Assembly (NCBI GenBank): GCA_036507695.1
Contig: DATCIR010000314.1
Location: 1-21,636 of the forward strand
Direction of reading: 5' to 3'
Length of the DNA: 21,636 nucleotides
From: JAKEGK01 sp036507695
Lineage (GTDB): Bacteria; Pseudomonadota; Gammaproteobacteria; SZUA-152
Part shown: positions 15,477 to 21,636 of the stretch, piece after piece
Layout: every line of letters starts with the position of its first letter
Numbering within the stretch: position 1 is the first letter of the stretch
The notes under the pieces: generated by a model
What the model was told of the DNA's origin: nothing
Seen by the model: the letters and a program-made list of their open reading frames with translations, nothing else
The model's database searches: none
Translations under genes and position numbers: made by a program

Positions 15477-16076
15477 ATGACTATTAGCTATCAGGATTGG
15501 TATATCCCGTTTAAACAAGACACGGTCACTCTACGTCATGCGCAGCAAAGCATGTCGTTGGTGCGCGCCAGCCAGGATGAGATACCGCTTATGGTGCAGC
15601 TGGTCGAGAATCCCAAGTTTCAGGTTCCCGGAATCCGGCTGTTTCATGGCGCGGTGGACCTGCATCAGCACGATTATATTCATATCATCCTTGGCCGCGG
15701 TTTGTTGGATAAAGACGAAGCGTTTACCATCGGCTTTACCATGGGTTCAACCAGCAAAGTCACCACCACCGAGGAAAACCTGTATGCCCTGGTTTCGCGT
15801 TATTTGTATCCGGAGGTTTACAAGTTCGATGAGGATGCCATTGAGGTGTTTAAAAACGCGGTCCGCCTGGGATATATCTCGTCTTGCGCGCCGCTGGATG
15901 AGTTTGATTTCGAACCGTGCCAGGATTTGCCGTTACAGGAAGTTCGAGCGAGGCTGGGGCTGGAGAAACCGCTGATTCTGGCCTATTACGAAATTGAAAA
16001 AGCGCGTTATCCGGACGCCAGGGACAGCCAGCGTTTGCTGGATGAAACCTCGCAGTTCGCTTTGTTCAAGCCGTGA
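15477..16076 (+). CDS. COQ4-like protein with HDxxH-x11-E zinc motif
   Basis: This 199-residue protein has no signal peptide or membrane helix. Its clearest feature is HDYIH at residues 65-69 followed by Glu81, exactly the HDxxH-x11-E metal-ligand pattern of the COQ4 family. In eukaryotes COQ4 is a zinc protein essential for ubiquinone synthesis; bacterial relatives are less well characterised. The surrounding segment, with GIRLFHGAVDLHQ before and EAFTIGFTMG after, is consistent with the all-helical COQ4 fold. AGGG (15467-15470) precedes ATG 15477 at a normal distance. It appears to be a single gene, between the fccAB terminator and the convergent spoVR, so the context gives no pathway. A role in quinone metabolism is a family-based guess. 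The match is by motif only, so confidence is moderate. Confidence 0.65.
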   Translation: MTISYQDWYIPFKQDTVTLRHAQQSMSLVRASQDEIPLMVQLVENPKFQVPGIRLFHGAVDLHQHDYIHIILGRGLLDKDEAFTIGFTMGSTSKVTTTEENLYALVSRYLYPEVYKFDEDAIEVFKNAVRLGYISSCAPLDEFDFEPCQDLPLQEVRARLGLEKPLILAYYEIEKARYPDARDSQRLLDETSQFALFKP

Positions 16077-16177
16077 TTGATAAAAGCCGCAACGCAAAGC
16101 AATTGAAAAAAATTCTGCATTGAAATCGTTGTTTGATTATTTGCAAACGCCGGATTCACCTTGAAATTCGACAGACT

Positions 16178-17707
16178 TCAGGTGTGTTTCACCCGGCACT
16201 CGTGCGTCAGTTCCCGGCCGCCATCCGCCTTCATCGTATCAATCCGCACGGTAAAACCCCATAAGCGTGATAAGTGCTTGAGTACTTCTTCCGCCGCATT
16301 GTTTAACGGCCTGCGGTTGTGCTGTATATGGCGCAGCGTCAATGAACGGTCCCCGCGCACATCGACGTTATAAACCTGGATATTCGGTTCGCGTGTGCTC
16401 AGGTTGTAATGTTCCACCAGCGCCTGGCGGATTTTCTTATAGCCGTTGTCATTGTGAATGGCGGTTATTTCCAATGTATTCTTTGTGTCATCATCCAGCA
16501 CGGCAAATAGCCGCAGATCGCGGATCAGTTTTGGCGACAGGAATTGTGCGATGAAACTTTCATCCTTGAAATTACGCATGGCGAAATCCAGCGTGCTCAA
16601 CCAGTTACTGCCCGCGATATCAGGGAACCATTGTTTGTCTTCTTCGGTTGGCGCTTCACAAATGCGTTTGATATCGCTCATCATGGCAAATCCGAGCGTA
16701 TAAGGATTAATGCCGCTATAGTAAGGACTATTGTAAGACGGCTGCGCGACCACATTGGTATGCGACTGCAGGAATTCCATGATGAAACCATCCGTCAGCC
16801 GTCCTTCGTCGTAGAGTTTGTTCAATATGGTGTAATGCCAGAATGTCGCCCAGCCTTCATTCATGACCTGGGTCTGGCGTTGCGGATAGAAATACTGGGC
16901 GACCTTGCGCACGATGCGCACGATCTCGCGCTGCCAGGGTTCCATTAACGGCGCATTTTTTTCAATGAAATATAACAGGTTTTCCTGGGGTTCCTCCGGA
17001 AAGCGGATCTCTTTCTTTTTATCCAGTTCCTTTTCGAACACGGGCAGGGTGCGCCACAAGTCGTTAACCTGGGATTGCAGATAGTCTTCACGCTCCCGTT
17101 GCCGGCTGCGCTCCTCGTCGGCGGATAAAGGCGACGGGCGCTTGTAGCGGTCCACGCCGTAATTCATCAGCGCATGGCAGGAATCCAGGACATGCTCCAC
17201 TTCATTGACGCCATATCGTTTTTCACATTTGGCGATGTATTTTTTAGCAAACAACAGGTAATCAATAATCGCATCGGCATTGGTCCAGGCGCGGAACAAA
17301 TAATTACCCTTGAAAAACGAGTTATGGCCGTAACAAGCGTGGGCGATTACCAGCGCCTGCATGGTCATGGTGTTTTCTTCCATCAGGTAAGCGATGCAGG
17401 GATTGGAGTTAATCACGATTTCATAAGCCAAACCCATCTGGCCGCGTCTGTAGCGGCGCTCAACATCCAGGAACTGTTTGCCAAAAGACCAGTGATGATA
17501 ACCCAGCGGCATACCCACCGATGAATAGGCATCCATCATTTGTTCGGAGCTGATAATCTCGATCTGATTAGGATACGTATCCAGGTTAAACCCCTCGGCG
17601 ACGCGGGCAATTTCCTGGTCATATTTTTGGATGAGTTCGGGCGTCCACTCCGACGTTTCGGAGATGGGTGTGCGTTGTTGTTTGGTTGTATGGCTGCCGG
17701 AGTTCAT
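16178..17707 (-). CDS. spoVR: SpoVR family protein (YcgB-like)
   Basis: The 509-residue length fits the SpoVR/YcgB family (about 510 in E. coli YcgB). Family landmarks visible include GMPLGYHHWSFGKQF near residue 65-80, YEIVINSNPCIAYLMEEN, AHACYGHNSFFKGNYLF, NEGWATFWHY, and NPYTLGFAMM towards the end. SpoVR was named for a spore-cortex defect in Bacillus. In non-sporulating proteobacteria it is a stress and stationary-phase protein of unknown biochemistry that travels with PrkA and YeaH, as here. Its ATG overlaps the yeaH stop by four bases (17704-17707), implying translational coupling. It is the last gene of the operon, and converges with the COQ4-like gene about 100 bp away. No signal peptide or membrane helix is seen. 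Confidence 0.94.
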   Translation of the reverse strand: MNSGSHTTKQQRTPISETSEWTPELIQKYDQEIARVAEGFNLDTYPNQIEIISSEQMMDAYSSVGMPLGYHHWSFGKQFLDVERRYRRGQMGLAYEIVINSNPCIAYLMEENTMTMQALVIAHACYGHNSFFKGNYLFRAWTNADAIIDYLLFAKKYIAKCEKRYGVNEVEHVLDSCHALMNYGVDRYKRPSPLSADEERSRQREREDYLQSQVNDLWRTLPVFEKELDKKKEIRFPEEPQENLLYFIEKNAPLMEPWQREIVRIVRKVAQYFYPQRQTQVMNEGWATFWHYTILNKLYDEGRLTDGFIMEFLQSHTNVVAQPSYNSPYYSGINPYTLGFAMMSDIKRICEAPTEEDKQWFPDIAGSNWLSTLDFAMRNFKDESFIAQFLSPKLIRDLRLFAVLDDDTKNTLEITAIHNDNGYKKIRQALVEHYNLSTREPNIQVYNVDVRGDRSLTLRHIQHNRRPLNNAAEEVLKHLSRLWGFTVRIDTMKADGGRELTHECRVKHT

Positions 17708-18972
17708 GCGGCGTGTTTCTTGAATAATTCCCGGAACACCGGGTAGATGCTGGTCAGGCCGGCGATATCCTGGATGGCGAAATTGTTGTAAACCTCTTTA
17801 ACTTTTTCGTACTCGCGCCACAGGCTTTGATGTTCATAAGCCGTAATTTCAACGTAGGCAAAGTATTGCAGGCAAGGCATAATCTTGTTAACCAGCATTT
17901 CGCGGCACGCCGGTGAATCACCTTCCCAATTATCGCCGTCCGATGCCTGCGCCGCGTAGATATTCCACTCTGATGTTGGATAACGTTCCATGATGATCTC
18001 ATGCATGAGTTCCAGCGCGCTGGAGACGACGGTGCCGCCGGTTTCACGCGAATAGAAGAATTCCTGTTCATCGACTTCCTTTGCCGTGGTGTGATGGCGG
18101 ATAAAAACCACATCAATGTTTTTGTAGGTCCGGGTTAAAAATAAATACAGCAGGATGAAAAACCGTTTGGCGATGTCCTTGCGCTCTTCGTTCATTGAAC
18201 CCGACACGTCCATCAGGCAAAACATGACGGCGCGTGTAGTCGGGGAGGGTTCCTTGACGCGATTGTTGTAGCGCAAATCAAAGGTATCTATAAAGGGGAC
18301 CGCCTTGATCTTGGTTTTCAGGCGCTTGATTTCTTCCTCTAGCTCCAATAATTTCGGGTGCTTTTCTTCATAGAGTTGTTGGAGTTCTTCGTAATCGGCC
18401 TCGGCTTTCCTGAGCCGTTCCTGGTAGGGTGCGCGCAGCGCCATGCGCCGGGCCAGCGCGCCCTTCATGGAACGAATGACATTGATATTGGTGGGCACAC
18501 CACTGGTGGTGTATCCGGCGCGCACCAGCTTGTGTTCGGAAATCGTCGCCAGCTGGGTTTTTACCAGGTCGGGTAAAGCCAGGTCTTCAAAAAAGAATTC
18601 CAGGAATTCCTCGCGGGAAAGCTGAAACACAAAATCGTCGTCGCCTTCACCCGCGTTGCCGGCTTTACCTTTCCCCTGGCCAGCGCCGCCGCCGGCAGGT
18701 GGCCGGGGAACCTTGTCGCCGACGATAAAATCCGTATTGCCCGGTTGCACAATTTCGCGGCGCCCGCCCGGACCATGGCTGAAAATAGGTTCATTGGTGT
18801 CGCGGGTGGGGATGTTGACCGTCTCGCCCTTGTCGATATCCTTGATGCTGCGCTGGGAGATGGCATCGGAAACGGACTTACGGATTTGTTCCCGGAAACG
18901 GCGCAGGAACCGTTGTCGATTGACGGCACTCTTGTTTTTTCCGTTAAGACGCCGATCGATAATTTGGGTCAC
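17704..18972 (-). CDS. yeaH: YeaH/YhbH family (DUF444) VWA-domain protein
   Basis: The 422-residue protein aligns by eye with E. coli YeaH from the first residues (IDRRLNGKNKSAVNRQRFLRR). A glycine-rich, probably disordered stretch (about 92-111) is followed by FVFQLSREEFLEFFFEDLALP, a charged coiled-coil-like segment (about 185-225), and a von Willebrand A domain. Its MIDAS motif is DVSGSM (Asp255, Ser257, Ser259). YeaH acts with the kinase YeaG/PrkA in stationary-phase and nitrogen-starvation responses; its exact role is unknown. The start is GTG 18972, fixed by the family N-terminus, with no strong ribosome-binding site. It lies 28 bp downstream of prkA, and that gap contains a 13-bp duplication. 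Its TGA overlaps the spoVR ATG. Confidence 0.95.
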   Translation of the reverse strand: MTQIIDRRLNGKNKSAVNRQRFLRRFREQIRKSVSDAISQRSIKDIDKGETVNIPTRDTNEPIFSHGPGGRREIVQPGNTDFIVGDKVPRPPAGGGAGQGKGKAGNAGEGDDDFVFQLSREEFLEFFFEDLALPDLVKTQLATISEHKLVRAGYTTSGVPTNINVIRSMKGALARRMALRAPYQERLRKAEADYEELQQLYEEKHPKLLELEEEIKRLKTKIKAVPFIDTFDLRYNNRVKEPSPTTRAVMFCLMDVSGSMNEERKDIAKRFFILLYLFLTRTYKNIDVVFIRHHTTAKEVDEQEFFYSRETGGTVVSSALELMHEIIMERYPTSEWNIYAAQASDGDNWEGDSPACREMLVNKIMPCLQYFAYVEITAYEHQSLWREYEKVKEVYNNFAIQDIAGLTSIYPVFRELFKKHAA

Positions 18973-18981
18973 GTGGGATAC

Positions 18982-19007
18982 TACCGTTTGGAATTACCGT
19001 TTAGGAT
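18982..19007. repeat. 13-bp tandem duplication at the prkA/yeaH junction
   Basis: TACCGTTTGGAAT (18982-18994) is followed by TACCGTTTAGGAT (18995-19007), differing at two positions. The second copy overlaps the prkA stop codon and last codons, so the duplication lengthened the prkA-yeaH spacer. Confidence 0.65.
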
Positions 19008-20923
19008 GCCTTGCGCACTCTCAGATACCATTCTGATAACAGGCGGACCTGTTTTTCAGTATAACCTTTGTCGACCATGCGCTGGACAAAGTTTCTGTGT
19101 TTGCTCTGGTCTTCCTGAGAAGCTTTGGCGTTAAAGGAGATAACCGGCAGCAGGTCTTCGGTTGTCGAAAACATTTTCTTCTCGATAACTTCACGCAACT
19201 TTTCGTAACTGGTCCATGAGGGATTCTTGCCCTCGTTGTTGGCACGGGCGCGCAGCACAAAGTTGACGATCTCATTACGGAAGTCCTTGGGATTGCTGAT
19301 ACCCGCCGGTTTTTCGATTTTTTCCAGTTCTTCGTTCAATGACGCGCGGTCAAAACTTTCGCCGGTATCGGGGTCGCGGTATTCCTCGTTTTGAATCCAG
19401 TAATCGGCGTAAGTGACATAGCGGTCAAAAATATTCTGGCCATATTCGGAATAGGATTCGAGGTAGGCGGTTTGAATTTCCTTGCCGATAAATTCCGCAT
19501 ACTGGTTTGCCAGTATCCCCTTGAGATAGGAAATATACTTTTCCGCTATCTCCGGCGGGAATTGTTCCTGCTCGATCTGTTGTTCCAGCACATAAAGCAG
19601 GTGCACCGGGTTGGCGGCGATTTCCGAATGGTCATAATTAAATACCTTGGAAAGGATCTTGAACGCGAACCGCGTGGAAAGCCCCGTCATGCCTTCATCG
19701 ACGCCGGCATAATCGCGGTATTCCTGGTAGGTTTTCGCCTTGGGATCGGTATCCTTCAGGGTTTCACCATCGTATACCCGCATCTTGGAGTCAATGTTGG
19801 AGTTTTCGGGTTCTTTCAAACGGGACAGCACGGCAAAGCGCGCCATCATTTCCAGTGTGCCGGGTGCGCACGGCGCGTTTAATAACGAGCTGTTACGCAG
19901 CAGCTTTTCATAGATTTTCATTTCTTCCGATGCGCGCAGGCAATACGGCACTTTCACGATATAAATACGGTCCAGAAACGCTTCATTGTTGCGATTGTTC
20001 TTGAAGGTCAGCCATTCCGATTCGTTGGAGTGCGCCAGGATAATACCATCAAACGGTATCGCGGAAAGGCCTTCGGTACCCATGAAGTTGCTTTCCTGGG
20101 TTGCGGTTAACAAGGGATGCAGAACCTTGATCGGCGCCTTGAACATTTCCACGAATTCCAGCAAACCCTGATTTGCCAGGCACAGGCCGCCGGAATAGGA
20201 ATAGGCATCGGTGTCATCCTGGGAGAATTGCTCCAGCTTGCGAATATCCACTTTACCGACCAGGGAAGAGATATCCTGGTTGTTTTCGTCGCCGGGTTCC
20301 GTTTTGGCGATGGCGATCTGTTGCAGCACCGAAGGTTTTAATTTCACGACCTTGAAGCGCGTGATATCGCCGTTGTATTCGTGCAGGCGTTTGATGGCCC
20401 AGGGCGACATGATGCCACCGAGATAGCGGCGTGGGATGCCATAATCCTCTTCCAGGATCCGGCCGTCCTCTTCAGGGGAGAACAATCCCAACGGCGATTC
20501 ATTAATCGGTGAACCTTTAATAGCGTAGATCGGGCAATCCTCCATCAGCGATTTTAATTTCTCCGCCAATGAGGACTTGCCGCCGCCCACCGGGCCCAGC
20601 AAGTACAGAATCTGTTTCTTTTCTTCCAGGCCTTGCGCGGCATGGCGGAAGTAGGCAACGATTTGTTCTATGGTTTCTTCCATACCATAGAAGTCTTTGA
20701 AAGCGGGATATACTTTAATAAGCTTGTTGGAGAAGATTCTGCTTAACCGGGTGTCTTTGCGTGTGTCGACCAGGGTGGGCTCGCCAATCGCCATTAACAT
20801 TCTTTCTGCTGCGCTGGCATAGGCGGAAGGATCTTTTTTGCATAAGTCAAGATACTCTTGAATAGAGATTTCTTCTTCCTTGGCTTCCTCGTAGCGGGAT
20901 TGATAATGGCTGAAGATTGACAT
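19001..20923 (-). CDS. prkA: PrkA family serine protein kinase (YeaG)
   Basis: The 640-residue protein has the usual length of PrkA/YeaG. The N-terminal PrkA AAA domain contains the Walker A motif GPVGGGKSS (110-118), and DGIILAHSNESEW lies in the same domain. The C-terminal PrkA kinase-like region follows, with LSTRFAFKILSKVFNY and the family tail. E. coli YeaG is a cytoplasmic kinase needed under sustained nitrogen starvation; ATPase and protease-like activity have been discussed for the Bacillus homologue. ATG 20923 was chosen over the upstream in-frame start because GGAGG lies just before it and homologues begin MSIF. It is the first gene of prkA-yeaH-spoVR. A sigma-54-type promoter lies about 130 bp upstream. 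Confidence 0.96.
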   Translation of the reverse strand: MSIFSHYQSRYEEAKEEEISIQEYLDLCKKDPSAYASAAERMLMAIGEPTLVDTRKDTRLSRIFSNKLIKVYPAFKDFYGMEETIEQIVAYFRHAAQGLEEKKQILYLLGPVGGGKSSLAEKLKSLMEDCPIYAIKGSPINESPLGLFSPEEDGRILEEDYGIPRRYLGGIMSPWAIKRLHEYNGDITRFKVVKLKPSVLQQIAIAKTEPGDENNQDISSLVGKVDIRKLEQFSQDDTDAYSYSGGLCLANQGLLEFVEMFKAPIKVLHPLLTATQESNFMGTEGLSAIPFDGIILAHSNESEWLTFKNNRNNEAFLDRIYIVKVPYCLRASEEMKIYEKLLRNSSLLNAPCAPGTLEMMARFAVLSRLKEPENSNIDSKMRVYDGETLKDTDPKAKTYQEYRDYAGVDEGMTGLSTRFAFKILSKVFNYDHSEIAANPVHLLYVLEQQIEQEQFPPEIAEKYISYLKGILANQYAEFIGKEIQTAYLESYSEYGQNIFDRYVTYADYWIQNEEYRDPDTGESFDRASLNEELEKIEKPAGISNPKDFRNEIVNFVLRARANNEGKNPSWTSYEKLREVIEKKMFSTTEDLLPVISFNAKASQEDQSKHRNFVQRMVDKGYTEKQVRLLSEWYLRVRKAS

Positions 20924-21636
20924 AACTGCCTCCAGAACAAACAAAAATGTGCGACAGAATGCGTAATTCTACGTACTGTGTCTGTTACCTATACGCTTTC
21001 CATGAATCTTTCGCAAGCCGAACGATTATTACGGCTTCCTATTTTAATTAAAGTGCAAATAGCACGCCAATGCCAGTCTATGCAATTGATTTTTTTCAGA
21101 CTATGATGAGGGTCTTGAAAACACTGGTTTTAAGCCATCCTGCTATTACCTCATCGCTGAAACCGAATAACCGAACACCGGATAGTAATATGTCTATTTA
21201 TGAGAATGCGCTTAACTTACGTACGTTACCTGATTTTGTAAAAAAATTCATTCGTTTAGCCGGCTAATCAGGATTTAATAAATACAAATTGGTCAATATA
21301 TAAGCCCGCCTATATGGGTATCCGCCAGCTTGAAGAGTTTTACGGGTTTATGTGATGTCCTTTGGAAAGTTCTCAAACTACCAAGCTGGTTGATGGCGAC
21401 TGCCGCTAAATCAACACCCTCAACATAGACTGACAGGCGTGCGCACTAGTTCCGCGTAATTTTTTAACTGGCGCTGTTCCGGTAAAAAATCCAGACCATC
21501 CTTGACGAATCAATCCTAGTCACACCAATTAGCTATCAATCTATGGCAGCGTTGTATGGTGGCGGGATTGGGAGCCGCTGATAGTTATGTAATAAGAATA
21601 GCGGTGCCAAGCATCGGCAACAATGGCGGTTACACA
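20924..21636. other. 713-bp region upstream of prkA without a supported gene
   Basis: The proximal part carries the prkA leader and the sigma-54-type promoter. A sigma-70-like alternative on the minus strand is TTGCGA (21016-21011) with TATAGG (20993-20988), 17 bp apart. A near-palindrome TGGTTTTAAGCCA at 21125-21137 could be an activator site but is weak. Distally, two short open minus-strand frames (about 21509-21423 and 21445-21293) read like pieces of protein but lack starts. A plus-strand 65-codon frame at 21070 has no recognisable features. Confidence 0.55.
21054..21070 (-). promoter_or_regulatory. Sigma-54 (-24/-12) promoter of prkA-yeaH-spoVR
   Basis: On the minus strand the element reads TTGGCGTGCTATTTGCA. 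It has the invariant GG and GC ten bases apart and matches the consensus TTGGCACG-N4-TTGCW at all but two positions. Transcription would start near 21044, leaving a leader of about 120 bases. In E. coli the yeaGH genes are known to be sigma-54/NtrC dependent under nitrogen stress, which makes this site credible. No clear NtrC site was seen upstream. Confidence 0.62.

Noticed and set aside
18561..18929. Antisense and alternative-frame reading frames within yeaH and its neighbours
   Set aside because: The yeaH frame is strongly conserved from end to end; the alternative frames have repetitive low-complexity content typical of shadows.
21070..21267. 65-codon plus-strand frame upstream of prkA
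   Set aside because: It has no ribosome-binding site, begins at the edge of the sigma-54 element, and shows no protein-like conservation that I recognise.
1..21636. CRISPR array, insertion sequence, tRNA or prophage
   Set aside because: No spaced identical repeats, terminal inverted repeats with transposase, tRNA-like folds or phage genes were found; the short tandem repeats are direct and without spacers.

Overview
The window looks like a gammaproteobacterial chromosome of moderate GC, most likely from a sulfur-oxidising organism. Evidence for this is the lipid A/Kdo genes (kdkA, waaA, lpxL), a TolC-type outer-membrane channel, a thiC gene with a TPP riboswitch, the prkA-yeaH-spoVR stress operon in its proteobacterial order, and a flavocytochrome c sulfide dehydrogenase pair. 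No tRNA, rRNA, insertion sequence, prophage or CRISPR array was seen.

Layout. (1) 1-1423: the 3' end of a Kdo kinase gene converges on, and overlaps, waaA. (2) 1424-1946: a spacer rich in short tandem repeats. (3) 1947-6371 (+): a tight three-gene unit of an LtaS/OpgB-type phosphoglycerol-transferase-like enzyme, an exported metallophosphoesterase with purple-acid-phosphatase-like motifs, and a 10-11-helix membrane protein of unknown function. (4) 10578-6421 (-): methyltransferase, rhodanese, tolC, an isochorismatase-like hydrolase and lpxL. (5) 10957-13028 (+): TPP riboswitch and thiC. (6) 13275-15138 (+): an FNR-type box, monoheme cytochrome, FAD sulfide dehydrogenase subunit and a strong terminator. 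(7) 15477-16076 (+): a COQ4-like protein. (8) 21070-16178 (-): a sigma-54-type promoter followed by prkA, yeaH and spoVR. (9) 21071-21636: no convincing gene.

The most striking observation is that this ThiC is well conserved along its length but lacks exactly the eight residues that carry two of the three cysteines of the CX2CX4C [4Fe-4S] motif. The loss is in frame and is what deletion between two FCSM-encoding direct repeats would give. In parallel, most spacers in the window contain recent-looking 9-17 bp tandem duplications, so slippage between short repeats may be common in this genome. Other points of interest are the envelope-polymer-like triad, the predicted FNR control of sulfide oxidation, the predicted sigma-54 control of prkA, and the bacterial COQ4-like protein.

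All family assignments rest on motif recognition and remembered family sequences. No database search was run.
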